From Bacillota bacterium (GTDB lineage: Bacteria; Bacillota; Clostridia; Peptostreptococcales; Anaerovoracaceae), in NCBI GenBank assembly GCA_028724585.1, contig JAQYCQ010000038.1, positions 1 through 64,000 of the forward strand: a stretch of DNA of 64,000 nucleotides, written 5' to 3'. Within the stretch, counting starts at the first letter, position 1. The number at the start of each line of letters is the position of its first letter. The notes beneath the pieces are model-generated. The model saw nothing but the letters and a program-made list of their open reading frames with translations, did no database searches and was not told where the DNA came from. The translations under genes and the position numbers were made by a program. Positions 34,139-43,288 of the stretch are shown here, piece by piece.

Positions 34139-35429
34139 TAAACTGAGGGTGTACGCCGTAACTGACAGAGGGATAATAGATGACAGCCTGAGCGTCAGGG
34201 ACGCGGCTGAAAAGGCCGTCCGCGGCGGAGCCACTATGATACAGTTGCGTGAAAAGGGTCTGGGAACTGAAGAACTGACACGCAGGACTAAGATAGTGAA
34301 ATACGCTCTGGATCAGTATAGTGTTCCCCTGATCGTGGACGATGATCCGGCCGCTGCCAGGGACGCTGACGCTGCCGGAGTACATATAGGCCAGGGAGAT
34401 ATGGATCCCGCAGAGGCAAGGAGGATCATAGGGCCTGACCGGATACTGGGAATAACAGCCCACAATGTGGAAGAAGCGGTCGCAGCAGAAAAGGCCGGAG
34501 CCGACTACATAGGCGCCGGCGCCGTGTTCAATACATCGTCTAAAAGCGATGCCACGCCGCTTTCTAAAGAGGAGCTGGCACGCATCTGCGGCGCCGTATC
34601 CATTCCGGTCACAGCGATCGGAGGCGTCAGCGCCGATAATGTCTGTGAACTGACCGGCACCGGCATAGCCGGAGCGGCGGCCATATCCGCTATATTCGGG
34701 AAGAGCGACATCACAGACGCCGCCGCGCGCATGGCGGACGCGGTCTCCAGGATGCTAGGCTCAAAAACATACAAAGCGGCTGTCTTCGATTACGATGGTA
34801 CCGTGCTGGATTCCATGGGCATGTGGGAGACTACGCCGAGCAGGTTCGCCCGCCAGCTGGGAGTGGAAGCCGAGCCCGGCTTCGACCAGAGAGTAAAGTA
34901 TATGACACTGGAAGAAAGCGCCCAGAAGTTCAGGGAATACGGGGCAAAGGGGACCGATGCCGAGATAGTAGACCAGATCATGGATATGGTGTGGTACAGC
35001 TACAGCCATGAACTGGACCCTAAACCGCACATCTTCGGTGTGCTCGATGACCTGAAAGCCAGGGGAGTGCGTATGGCTATAGCGACCCAGACTCCTTCCA
35101 GGATGATCCGTTCGGCTAATAAGAGGCTGGGGCTGGATAAGTATTTCGACGCAGTATTTTCCTGCGACGACTGGATGACAACAAAGCACGATCCAGACAT
35201 CTATTACCTGGCTGCTTCGGCTCTCGGAGCGGCTCCGTGCGAGACTCTGGTGTTCGAGGATATGATATATGCCTCAGAGACCGCTAAAAACGGCGGCTTC
35301 ACAGTAGTGGGGATCTACGACGAGAGCTCCAGGGGAGACAGAGAAGCTATAGAAAAAAACTGCAGGATCTATCTGGATTCCTATGCCGACTGGCCGGGGA
35401 TCGAAAATATAAAGAGAGAAGATGTTTAG
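34110..35429 (+). CDS. thiE: Thiamine-phosphate synthase fused to a HAD phosphatase
   Basis: 439 residues. Residues about 10-210 are ThiE (TIM barrel; AVRGGATMIQLREK, GVHIGQGD, IGAGAVFNT, AIGGV), joining HMP-PP and thiazole phosphate. Residues about 225-439 are a HAD hydrolase (FDYDGTVLDS with the nucleophile Asp, later TKHDPDIYY and VFEDM). The fusion suggests that the HAD part acts on a pathway phosphate ester, perhaps thiamine monophosphate or damaged HMP-P; that is inference. In ThiE the family's conserved VNDR reads VDDD. Confidence 0.92.
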   Translation: MERVKKNLADKLRVYAVTDRGIIDDSLSVRDAAEKAVRGGATMIQLREKGLGTEELTRRTKIVKYALDQYSVPLIVDDDPAAARDADAAGVHIGQGDMDPAEARRIIGPDRILGITAHNVEEAVAAEKAGADYIGAGAVFNTSSKSDATPLSKEELARICGAVSIPVTAIGGVSADNVCELTGTGIAGAAAISAIFGKSDITDAAARMADAVSRMLGSKTYKAAVFDYDGTVLDSMGMWETTPSRFARQLGVEAEPGFDQRVKYMTLEESAQKFREYGAKGTDAEIVDQIMDMVWYSYSHELDPKPHIFGVLDDLKARGVRMAIATQTPSRMIRSANKRLGLDKYFDAVFSCDDWMTTKHDPDIYYLAASALGAAPCETLVFEDMIYASETAKNGGFTVVGIYDESSRGDREAIEKNCRIYLDSYADWPGIENIKREDV

Positions 35430-35432
35430 AAA

Positions 35433-36248
35433 ATGAAAAAAGTTCTTACCATAGCAGGTTCGGATTCCAGCGGCGGAGCTGGAATGCAGGCGGATATAAA
35501 GACTATAACGGCGCACGGCATGTACGCTGAATGCGCGGTTACAGCTCTGACAGCCCAGAACACGACAGGTGTTTACGGTGTGCTGGATACTCCGCCTGAA
35601 TTTATGGGCCAGCAGCTGGACTGCGTGTTTAAAGACATATTTCCGGACGCGGTCAAGATCGGCATGGTGTCAAACACAGAGATAATAAAAGTTATCGCGG
35701 AGAAGCTGGCTGAATATAAGGCTCAGTCCATAGTACTGGATCCGGTAATGGTCGCTACCAGCGGCGGAAAGCTGATACAGGACGATGCAACAGAGGCACT
35801 GAAAAACCTGCTGATACCTATGGCTTCTGTCATTACTCCTAATATGCCGGAGACTGAAGCCCTGAGCGGTATTGATGAGATAGACACCAGAGAAAAGGCT
35901 GAAAAAGCCGCGGACATCATAGCCGAGAATTCAGTGAAGGCCGGAGGACGCGCGCCGGCGGTCCTGGTAAAGGGCGGTCATATGAAGACCAGTGCCGACG
36001 ACCTGCTCTATCTTCCTGAGGAAGGCCGCAGGATATGGCTCTCGGCTCCTCACATTGAAAACCCTAATACTCACGGCACAGGATGCACACTTTCATCTGC
36101 TATAGCCTGCGGACTGGCAGAGGATCCGTCAGATCTGGAGAGCGCTGTCAGGAAAGCAAAGGAGTATATCAGCGGCGCAATAGGAGCCAAACTCGACCTG
36201 GGACACGGCCGCGGACCGCTGAATCACATGTTCAGGTTCGCGAAATAG
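35433..36248 (+). CDS. thiD: Hydroxymethylpyrimidine/phosphomethylpyrimidine kinase
   Basis: 271 residues, ribokinase fold. Phosphorylates HMP to HMP-P and HMP-PP. GSDSSGGAGMQAD near the N-terminus and NTHGTGCTLSSAIA with the catalytic region near the C-terminus. Third gene of the TPP-controlled operon; its starts is 4 nt after the thiE fusion. Confidence 0.96.
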   Translation: MKKVLTIAGSDSSGGAGMQADIKTITAHGMYAECAVTALTAQNTTGVYGVLDTPPEFMGQQLDCVFKDIFPDAVKIGMVSNTEIIKVIAEKLAEYKAQSIVLDPVMVATSGGKLIQDDATEALKNLLIPMASVITPNMPETEALSGIDEIDTREKAEKAADIIAENSVKAGGRAPAVLVKGGHMKTSADDLLYLPEEGRRIWLSAPHIENPNTHGTGCTLSSAIACGLAEDPSDLESAVRKAKEYISGAIGAKLDLGHGRGPLNHMFRFAK

Positions 36249-36284
36249 GGCGAAACGGCGCGAAACAGAATAGATAAAACAAAG

Positions 36285-36311
36285 GGCGGGACAGCGGTGT
36301 CCCGCCTTTTT
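36285..36311 (+). terminator. Terminator of the thiamine operon
   Basis: GGCGGGACA and TGTCCCGCC form a perfect 9-bp stem around a GCGG loop, then TTTTT. Confidence 0.92.
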
Positions 36312-36368
36312 CGCGCTGTCAGGAGCGGCCGGCAGCCGTCAGGTCCGGCAAAGGCTTCCGGTGCGCAT

Positions 36369-36383
36369 GTCAGCGGAGCTGAC
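36369..36383. repeat. Single mini-hairpin repeat
   Basis: GTCAGC-GGA-GCTGAC, a perfect 6-3-6 hairpin. Diverged hairpin sequence lies between it and the thiD terminator. Confidence 0.75.
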
Positions 36384-36500
36384 GGGGGATCCCGGCTGGC
36401 CGCCCTATATGGCTCATTGCTTAATTGAACATGGTCATTCTTAGTGATATAATAAAACAGCTTATATTTAAGCGTAATATACCTGCAAAAGGCGGCTTTT

Positions 36501-37292
36501 ATGAGAAATGTGCTCATCAAAATCGAATATGACGGGACCGCTTTTCACGGCTGGCAGAGGCAGCCGGGCAGCAGGACTGTCCAGGGCGAGATAGAGAAGG
36601 TGCTTTCTGTGCTCTGCAGGGGACCCGTATCTATAGACGGCACGGGCCGTACTGACGCGGGGGTTCACGCTCTGGGCCAGTGCGCTACTTTCAGCGGTGA
36701 TTTCGCCATACCGGCGGAGCGCATTCCGGTGGCGGCGAACGGGCTCCTGGCGGAGAACCGTAACAAGCAGGGAGATATAAGGATCCTGTCGGCGGAGGAT
36801 GTTCCGGCGGATTTTCACGCTCGACACAGCGCTGTCGGCAAGACTTACGTTTACAGGATATATAATGCGGAGACTATGCCTGTTTTTTTAAGGAACTACA
36901 GGTATAATGTAAAAAAAACTCTGGACATGGGAGCTATGGAGAAGGCGGCGGACCTTTTACAGGGCACGCGCGACTACAGCTCTTTCATGACGGCCTCGGA
37001 CGATTTCGACGGCAGCACGGTCAAGACCGTATATGCGGTGAATGTGCGCGGCAGCGGCAGGGATATTTCCATAGCTGTCACGGGATCCGGCTTCCTCTAC
37101 AATATGGTGAGGATCATAGCCGGGACTCTGGTCGACGTCGGCACGGGCAGGATAGCTCCGGAGGATATAGATGGTATAGTTTCGGCCTGCGACAGGTCGA
37201 AAGCCGGACATACGGCTCCGGCACAGGGGCTTTACATGGCCGAGGTTTACTTCGATATGGAAAAGCTGCTGGCGGGAGCTGAAAAGTACTGA
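36501..37292 (+). CDS. truA: tRNA pseudouridine(38-40) synthase
   Basis: 263 residues. Makes pseudouridine in the tRNA anticodon arm. Catalytic Asp in GTGRTDAGVHALGQ (about residue 52); FHAR and YNMVRIIAGTLVDVG are standard family motifs. AAGGCGG precedes the ATG. It is followed closely by a dCMP deaminase. Confidence 0.96.
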   Translation: MRNVLIKIEYDGTAFHGWQRQPGSRTVQGEIEKVLSVLCRGPVSIDGTGRTDAGVHALGQCATFSGDFAIPAERIPVAANGLLAENRNKQGDIRILSAEDVPADFHARHSAVGKTYVYRIYNAETMPVFLRNYRYNVKKTLDMGAMEKAADLLQGTRDYSSFMTASDDFDGSTVKTVYAVNVRGSGRDISIAVTGSGFLYNMVRIIAGTLVDVGTGRIAPEDIDGIVSACDRSKAGHTAPAQGLYMAEVYFDMEKLLAGAEKY

Positions 37293-37325
37293 AATTTGCC
37301 GGAGGGACCGGCGGAAGGTTGTTTT

Positions 37326-37838
37326 ATGGCAGACAATGTTGTAAATACTTCAGATGACCTTAACAGAGAGATCGCAGACGGGAGACCGGACTGGGACGAG
37401 TATTTCATGGAGATAGCCGAGGTGGTCAGGAAACGCTCGACATGCCTGAGGAGGAAAGTTGGCGCGGTCATCGTGAAAGATAAAAGAATACTTGCTACGG
37501 GCTACAACGGGGCGCCTTCGGGCATAACCCACTGCGCGGTCACGGGCTGCCTCAGGGACAAGCTTAACGTGCCGTCGGGAGAGAGACACGAGCTCTGCCG
37601 GGGCATACACGCCGAGCAGAACGCCATAGTGCAGGCCGCTTACCTGGGGGTTTCTATCTCGGGAAGCACGCTCTACTGCACAAACCAGCCCTGCATCCTC
37701 TGCGCGAAGATGCTGATAAACGCCAACATAGAGCGCATAGTGATAAAAGAAGGTTATCCCGATCAGGCAGCCGCGGACATGCTGGCAGAAGCCGGTATCA
37801 GGATAGAAGAACTCGGAGAAACAGACACTCAGCAGTAA
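37326..37838 (+). CDS. Deoxycytidylate deaminase (ComEB-like)
   Basis: 170 residues from ATG 37326 (an upstream in-frame start at 37296 lacks a good ribosome site). Zinc motifs GIHAEQNAI and PCILCAKM are those of dCMP deaminases, which supply dUMP for thymidylate synthesis. In Bacillus the homologue is comEB. Length is typical. Confidence 0.93.
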   Translation: MADNVVNTSDDLNREIADGRPDWDEYFMEIAEVVRKRSTCLRRKVGAVIVKDKRILATGYNGAPSGITHCAVTGCLRDKLNVPSGERHELCRGIHAEQNAIVQAAYLGVSISGSTLYCTNQPCILCAKMLINANIERIVIKEGYPDQAAADMLAEAGIRIEELGETDTQQ

Positions 37839-37858
37839 TAATCGGAGAAAGCTCAGTT

Positions 37859-39040
37859 ATGAAATATTTATTGATAGTCCTGCTGGCATTCGCGATAGCC
37901 TGCGTGGTCACCCCGTTTGCCATAAAACTGGCGCCTAAGATCGGAGCGATGGATATACCGCGCGACAAGAGGCGCATGCATACTAAGCCGATGCCCAGGT
38001 TCGGCGGCATGTCGATGTTCCTCGGTACGGAGATAGCTCTTTTAGTGTTCCTGCACAGCGACCCTAAAGTGATCGCTATCCTCATAGGAGGCGTCTGTAT
38101 ATATGCCGTGGGCGTGGCGGACGACATAAAGGGCCTGCCGGCAAAGCTGAAATTTGCCCTGCAGATACTCTCAGCCATCGTCGTCTACATAGGCGGCATA
38201 CAGATAGATTTCGTAAAGAACCCGCTCAACCCCCAGACATATCTCTTTTTCCCGGGCTGGCTGAGCTTCGTGATCACGATAATCTGGATCGTGGGCATAA
38301 CAAACACAGTAAATCTGATAGACGGCCTGGACGGTCTGGCTGCCGGAGTAGCGGCCATAGCGTCGGGCTGTATAGCCTATTCAGCCATCCTCAGCGGACA
38401 GTATGAGGTAGGCCTCGCGATGTTCGCCGTATCGGGCGGAGCTTTAGGCTTCCTGCCTTATAACTTCCACCCCGCTAAGATATTCATGGGCGACAGCGGT
38501 TCGCTCTTCCTTGGCTTCATGATAGCCTGCATTTCAATACTGGGATCGACAAAGGGCGCGACGCTCATCGCGACTATCGTACCGTTCCTGGTCCTCGGCC
38601 TGCCGATCTTCGACACGGCTTTCGCGATCATCAGGCGCTGGGTAAACGGCTACCCGATCATGGAAGCGGACAAGGGCCACCTTCACCACAGGATAATGAA
38701 CACAGGCATGGGCCAGCGCAGGACAGTGCTGATCATGTACAGCATAAGCGCGATCATGGGCATGGTAGCTATACTTGTGGTACAGCGCATGTTTATAGAA
38801 TCGACAGTGCTCATAGCAGTAGCTGTCATACTCGTCTGCGTGTTCATCGCGGACAGGGATTCAATGAAAGAGATCCTGCAGGAAGGAATACCTCCTGAAA
38901 AGATAGGAATGCTCAACCATAAATCAAAGGAACAGAGCAGCAGCCAGCCTGACGTCAGCTCCGCTGACGGATCCGCTGGCGCGGAAACAGAAAAAGCCGC
39001 CGGGGGCGGCAGCGGTGGCAGCCGCAGCGAAGGAGAATAG
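37859..39040 (+). CDS. wecA: UDP-GlcNAc:undecaprenyl-phosphate GlcNAc-1-phosphate transferase
   Basis: 393 residues, about 10-11 membrane spans. TagO/WecA type, starting wall teichoic acid or related glycopolymers. Motifs: DDIKGLPAK on a cytosolic loop, NLIDGLDGLAAG, FMGDSGS and HLHHR. The last 40 residues are a hydrophilic Ser/Gly/Glu tail that contains a mini-hairpin repeat. It pairs with the 2-epimerase gene 6 nt downstream. Confidence 0.94.
   Translation: MKYLLIVLLAFAIACVVTPFAIKLAPKIGAMDIPRDKRRMHTKPMPRFGGMSMFLGTEIALLVFLHSDPKVIAILIGGVCIYAVGVADDIKGLPAKLKFALQILSAIVVYIGGIQIDFVKNPLNPQTYLFFPGWLSFVITIIWIVGITNTVNLIDGLDGLAAGVAAIASGCIAYSAILSGQYEVGLAMFAVSGGALGFLPYNFHPAKIFMGDSGSLFLGFMIACISILGSTKGATLIATIVPFLVLGLPIFDTAFAIIRRWVNGYPIMEADKGHLHHRIMNTGMGQRRTVLIMYSISAIMGMVAILVVQRMFIESTVLIAVAVILVCVFIADRDSMKEILQEGIPPEKIGMLNHKSKEQSSSQPDVSSADGSAGAETEKAAGGGSGGSRSEGE
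38954..38968. repeat. Mini-hairpin repeat inside the wecA tail
   Basis: GTCAGC-TCC-GCTGAC, read in frame as part of DVSSADG in the low-complexity C-terminal tail. It is the exact complement-orientation form of the common GTCAGC-GGA-GCTGAC unit. Confidence 0.75.
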
Positions 39041-39046
39041 TGTAAT

Positions 39047-40165
39047 ATGAAAGTAATGTCAGTGTTCGGGACGCGTCCCGAAGCTATCAAGATGGCGCCT
39101 CTGGTAAAGAGGCTCAACGAAGACCCGGACTTTGAGTCCGTGCTCTGCGTTACAGCCCAGCACAGGGAGATGCTGGACCAGGTGCTCAGCCTTTTCGAAC
39201 TGACTCCTGATTACGACCTTAATATAATGAAGCCCAACCAGACTCTCAGCATGATAACAGCCAATGTCCTCAGGGGCATGGAAGAAGTCCTGGTCAAAGA
39301 GAAGCCTGATATCGTGCTCGTCCACGGCGATACAAGCACGACCTTCTCATCGGCTCTCGCTGCTTTTTACCAGCAGATCCCGGTGGGCCACGTAGAAGCA
39401 GGCCTGCGCACATACGATATGTATTCGCCTTTCCCTGAGGAAGTCAACAGAGTGCTCACATCGCATCTGGCTGCCCTGCACTTCGCTCCGACAGAGAGGA
39501 ACAGGCAAAACCTGCTCAAAGAAGGAGTCGATATATCTAAGATCGTAGTGACCGGAAATACAGTTATAGATGCTCTCCTCGAAGTAGCGGGCAAGCCTTA
39601 CGAATTCGAGGATGAGACTCTTAAGAACATAGATTTTGAAAATAAAAGGATCATAACAGTGACCTGCCACAGGAGAGAGAATCTCGGCGAATACATGGAG
39701 CATATATTCACAGCTATACGCGATATCGCCGAGAACTTCGATGACGTGGAAGTCATCTATCCTGTACATCTCAACCCTAAAGTAAGGGAAGAAGCCAACA
39801 GCATCCTGGGCGGCCACAGCAGGATCCATCTCATAGATCCCCTGCAGTACCAGCCTTTCGTGAACCTCATGGCTAAATCCTATTTCATCATCACGGATTC
39901 CGGCGGTATGCAGGAAGAAGCTCCGTCCCTGGGCAAACCGGTGCTGGTAGTGCGCAGGGAGACAGAACGCCCCGAAGCTCTCGAGGCAGGTACGGTAAAG
40001 CTGGTCGGAGTAGACAGGGATAATATCTACAATACGGCCGCTGAACTTCTGAACGACAGCAAAGCTTACTCTAAGATGGCGGAAGCCTCTAATCCTTACG
40101 GTGACGGCAGAGCCTCCGAAAGAATAGTGGAAACTCTGAGAGGCTGGAAGAAGCCGGCAATATAG
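39047..40165 (+). CDS. wecB: UDP-N-acetylglucosamine 2-epimerase
   Basis: 372 residues. Interconverts UDP-GlcNAc and UDP-ManNAc for teichoic-type polymers. GTRPEAIKMAPL at the N-terminus, GDTSTTFS, HVEAGLRT and SDSGGMQEEAP are all conserved. Directly follows wecA behind GAAGGAG, supporting a wall-polymer role (also named mnaA). Confidence 0.96.
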   Translation: MKVMSVFGTRPEAIKMAPLVKRLNEDPDFESVLCVTAQHREMLDQVLSLFELTPDYDLNIMKPNQTLSMITANVLRGMEEVLVKEKPDIVLVHGDTSTTFSSALAAFYQQIPVGHVEAGLRTYDMYSPFPEEVNRVLTSHLAALHFAPTERNRQNLLKEGVDISKIVVTGNTVIDALLEVAGKPYEFEDETLKNIDFENKRIITVTCHRRENLGEYMEHIFTAIRDIAENFDDVEVIYPVHLNPKVREEANSILGGHSRIHLIDPLQYQPFVNLMAKSYFIITDSGGMQEEAPSLGKPVLVVRRETERPEALEAGTVKLVGVDRDNIYNTAAELLNDSKAYSKMAEASNPYGDGRASERIVETLRGWKKPAI

Positions 40166-40202
40166 AACTCTGATCCACAGCCAGAAGAAGAGGGTGGAAT
40201 TT

Positions 40203-42710
40203 ATGGCTTACAGATCGACCTATAATCAGCTTACAGATCTTAAGATACTGCGCAGGGACGCGATAAGAGAAAAACTGGCGGGGATATTCGATACCCCGCT
40301 CTTTCTGGTGATCTCTGATATGGGTTATGGCAAATCCACCACTCTTCAGGAATATATCAGGCACAGGCGCAGGATAAAATATATATGGTTTCATTTTCCG
40401 CAGGAGCCGGTGGAGGATATGTGGCTCTGGGTACGCCTCAGCAAGCTGGTAGAACGCACCAACAGGGAGCTGGGCAAAAAGCTGATGGAATACGGTATGC
40501 CATACAGCAAGTATGATATCGACAGGCTGGAGAGCTTCATAAAGGACGTCATCGAGATAGATACGGTCCTGGTCCTCGACGATGTACATTACTGCAAGAG
40601 CGAGTATTTCCACGGGCTGATCAGGCAGCTGGCGGAGAGGAACATACCTAAATTCCATATAGTATATATATCCCGCGAATACCCTGAGAACAGCGGCCAG
40701 CTGCTGTCGAGCAATTACGCGAAGATCATAAACCAGAACGATCTGGCATTTACAAAGAACCAGTGCAGCAATTTCTTCATGCTCAATGACGCTCCGTTAG
40801 ACGCTGATGAGCTGGACATACTCTGGGATCACACCCACGGCTGGGCATCCGGACTCTACATGGATCTTATGTACTACCGTACCTATGGAACGCTCAGCAA
40901 TATTCCTGACGGCCCTCAGCTGATGCGCAAAGCGATCTACGATAATTTCGATCCTGACTCGCAGAAGTCGTTGCTCATGCTCTCCAGGCTGTCCGACTTT
41001 ACTATCGAGCAGGCCGAGATGATCACCGACGACAGGCACATCAGGTACACGATACAGAACATGCGATCCAGCTACTGCTTTACCAAGTACGATGAGGAGA
41101 CCGGGACCTACAGCTTCCACAGCCTGCTCAAGGAAGTGCTGGACGAGGAATTCGAGAAATCTGACATAGATGAAAACGACATTTTCCAGAAGCAGGGCAT
41201 CTGGTGCATGGCGTCCAACGACGGCATCGGGGCGGTCAGGGCTTTCTCCCGCTGCGGAGACTACGATCATGTCCTTTCCATCATGGCGGAGCCTAATTCG
41301 TCAAAATATATGGATCTGGCGCCTAATGTCATCATGCAGGCTTTCCAGGAAATGCCTCTGGAAACCAAGCTTTCAAATCCTCTGGGATATCTCTCCTACA
41401 TTTATTCATACAGTACGACCATCGGTGTGGAGCACGGCGCGGAAATGCTGGCTCAGGCCAAGGAATTCTACTCTGACCCGCTCAAGTCGCCGGACCTGGT
41501 AAACAGGGATCAGATACTGGGCGAGATAGCCATGATAGAAAGCATAAAGGCTTTTAACGATCTGGATGCCATGTTCCGCTGCTATGAAAGGGCCTACGAG
41601 TACTTCGACGGAGGATCGTCTGCCATCTACTCGTCAGACGCCAACATCACCTTCGGCATTCCTCTCAACATGTTCCTTTATCACAGGGAACTGGGCGGTC
41701 TGAAGAAAATGGTCAAGCTGGTAGAGGACGAATTCTGGATCTACAACCACATAGCCAACGGAAGCGGAACCGGATTCGAGTACCTGCTGCACTCAGAGTA
41801 CTGCTTCAAGACCGGCGATTTCGAGAGCGCCGAGATGCTGGCCTATAAGGCGATATACAAAGGCCGTATGAGAGACCAGTGCGATATCATCCTTTCGGCA
41901 TCGTTCGTCCTGCTCAGGATAGCCCTGTTCAACAGCAAGCCGCGCGAGGTCAACGACATCATGCTGCAGATGATGCAGGAGGTAGAGAAGAACGGCTCAC
42001 CTGTCATGCTGAGCTGTTATGAGTTCATCCTGGGCTATGTCTTCAGCTTTATGGGCAAATACGACATGGTACCCGCGTGGATACAGGACAGCGATAAAGG
42101 CGGTTCCAAGTTTATGGCCATAGGCCGCAACAGCGCCTATATCATCAAGGGCAAATACCTGAGCGAGCACGGCGATTACGAGGAGCTCATCAGGCTGGCT
42201 GAAGAGATGGTGCCGGTATACAGGGATCATCAGACTCTGGACGGAGTCATGATCTTCAAGGTCTTCAAGGCTATAGGATATTACCATACCAAGGGCATGC
42301 AGGCAGGAGTCGAAGCCCTGAGCGAAGCTCTGGACATGGCTGAAAAGGACGGTATCTGCGTTACGATCGCCGAAAACACCTACGAGATAATACAGATGCT
42401 GGAGCAGATAAATACGCCTTTTGCCGAGAAAGTGCTGAAATTCGCGAGACAGTATACAGTCGCAAAGAACAACTTCCGCAACAGGAACAAGCGCGAAGAG
42501 CTGACAAACCGCGAAAAGGAAGTCATGGATCTGGTATGCGACGGGCTGACAGCCGCGCAGATAGCCGAAAAGCTTTTCATATCCCACTCCACGGTCAAAA
42601 AGCATATTGCCGGAGCCTATCAGAAGCTGGGCGTAAACAAGAAGTCGGACGCCATAGCCGAGTACAGGAGGAGAAGGGCAGGCATAAGGAAAAGAGAGAT
42701 ACCGAGATAG
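40203..42710 (+). CDS. MalT-type LuxR-family transcriptional regulator
   Basis: 835 residues from ATG 40203 (GTG at 40194 is the alternative). An N-terminal STAND-type ATPase module with Walker A MGYGKSTT (about 38-45) and Walker B TVLVLDDVHY, a long alpha-helical TPR-like region (about 380-750) and a C-terminal LuxR HTH (LTNREKEVMDLVCDGL..., about 765-825). Such proteins switch on upon ligand binding to the TPR region. Ligand and targets unknown. Confidence 0.92.
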   Translation: MAYRSTYNQLTDLKILRRDAIREKLAGIFDTPLFLVISDMGYGKSTTLQEYIRHRRRIKYIWFHFPQEPVEDMWLWVRLSKLVERTNRELGKKLMEYGMPYSKYDIDRLESFIKDVIEIDTVLVLDDVHYCKSEYFHGLIRQLAERNIPKFHIVYISREYPENSGQLLSSNYAKIINQNDLAFTKNQCSNFFMLNDAPLDADELDILWDHTHGWASGLYMDLMYYRTYGTLSNIPDGPQLMRKAIYDNFDPDSQKSLLMLSRLSDFTIEQAEMITDDRHIRYTIQNMRSSYCFTKYDEETGTYSFHSLLKEVLDEEFEKSDIDENDIFQKQGIWCMASNDGIGAVRAFSRCGDYDHVLSIMAEPNSSKYMDLAPNVIMQAFQEMPLETKLSNPLGYLSYIYSYSTTIGVEHGAEMLAQAKEFYSDPLKSPDLVNRDQILGEIAMIESIKAFNDLDAMFRCYERAYEYFDGGSSAIYSSDANITFGIPLNMFLYHRELGGLKKMVKLVEDEFWIYNHIANGSGTGFEYLLHSEYCFKTGDFESAEMLAYKAIYKGRMRDQCDIILSASFVLLRIALFNSKPREVNDIMLQMMQEVEKNGSPVMLSCYEFILGYVFSFMGKYDMVPAWIQDSDKGGSKFMAIGRNSAYIIKGKYLSEHGDYEELIRLAEEMVPVYRDHQTLDGVMIFKVFKAIGYYHTKGMQAGVEALSEALDMAEKDGICVTIAENTYEIIQMLEQINTPFAEKVLKFARQYTVAKNNFRNRNKREELTNREKEVMDLVCDGLTAAQIAEKLFISHSTVKKHIAGAYQKLGVNKKSDAIAEYRRRRAGIRKREIPR

Positions 42711-42728
42711 GGCTGATAAAAGCAGGCG

Positions 42729-42772
42729 CCCGCCGGCGGATCAGGACGGAAGAGATCCACGGCGGGTCTTTT
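42729..42772 (+). terminator. Terminator of the LuxR-family gene
   Basis: CCCGCCG pairs with CGGCGGG, extended by GGATC/GATCC inside the stem, followed by TCTTTT. Confidence 0.75.
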
Positions 42773-42806
42773 GCGCGCTCCGCGCGCGGGGGTCCGCGGA
42801 GCGGAC
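42773..42806. repeat. Paired mini-hairpin repeat
   Basis: GCGCGC-TCC-GCGCGC (42773-42787) and GTCCGC-GGA-GCGGAC (42792-42806), directly following the terminator T-run. Confidence 0.85.
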
Positions 42807-42897
42807 GAGGGATACTTTCTGTAAAAAATCCATCAAAAGGGGTAATTTTCTCGTAAAAGTATCCTTTTTGGTCCATAGGACTATTTATTTTTTCGTA

Positions 42898-43025
42898 TAT
42901 AATAGTCAATGTAAGAAGGGACGGGAAAGCCAAACCGAATCCCTGCTTATCACTCTTAACATAATATAGACAAGGTACTTTCTATTCTGTCAAAGCAGCC
43001 GCGGTCATCGGCTGCTTTTTCATTT
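42898..43025 (+). ncRNA. Candidate small RNA or leader between a -10 element and a terminator
   Basis: TATAAT at 42898-42903 is followed by a compact structured stretch (42917-42943, AGGGACGGGAAAGCC...TCCCT) and a strong terminator AAAGCAGCCG/CGGCTGCTTTTT (42992-43020), with no open reading frame. No known riboswitch consensus fits. A clear -35 is lacking. Confidence 0.4.
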
Positions 43026-43212
43026 TTTGTCTTCTCATCTGCTTCGTTTCAGGCCCATCGGAGCGCTGCCGGAGACTGGATCCGGCATGAAACATCCATA
43101 TATATCCGAAAAAAGGCGTCTGTGTGATAAAAAAAACCGGAAAGTGGTATATTACAAGACAGTACGCCATTCCCGTTTTGCCATTATGTGTGTAAAACAG
43201 GCGCGCTTATGG

Positions 43213-43218
43213 TATAAT
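43213..43218 (+). promoter_or_regulatory. -10 element upstream of the trigger-factor-like gene
   Basis: TATAAT, 70 bp before the start codon. The -35 is weak. Confidence 0.45.
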
Positions 43219-43288
43219 TCAAACAATAGCGCCAAAAAAGGGCAGTAGACTGGCGGCCAAATGATATAGATAAAAAGGAGAAAACAAC

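Noticed and set aside
42911..42946. c-di-GMP or guanidine riboswitch, suggested by GGGACGGGAAAGCC
   Set aside because: Only short fragments resemble either consensus; the rest of the aptamer is missing and no fitting gene follows.
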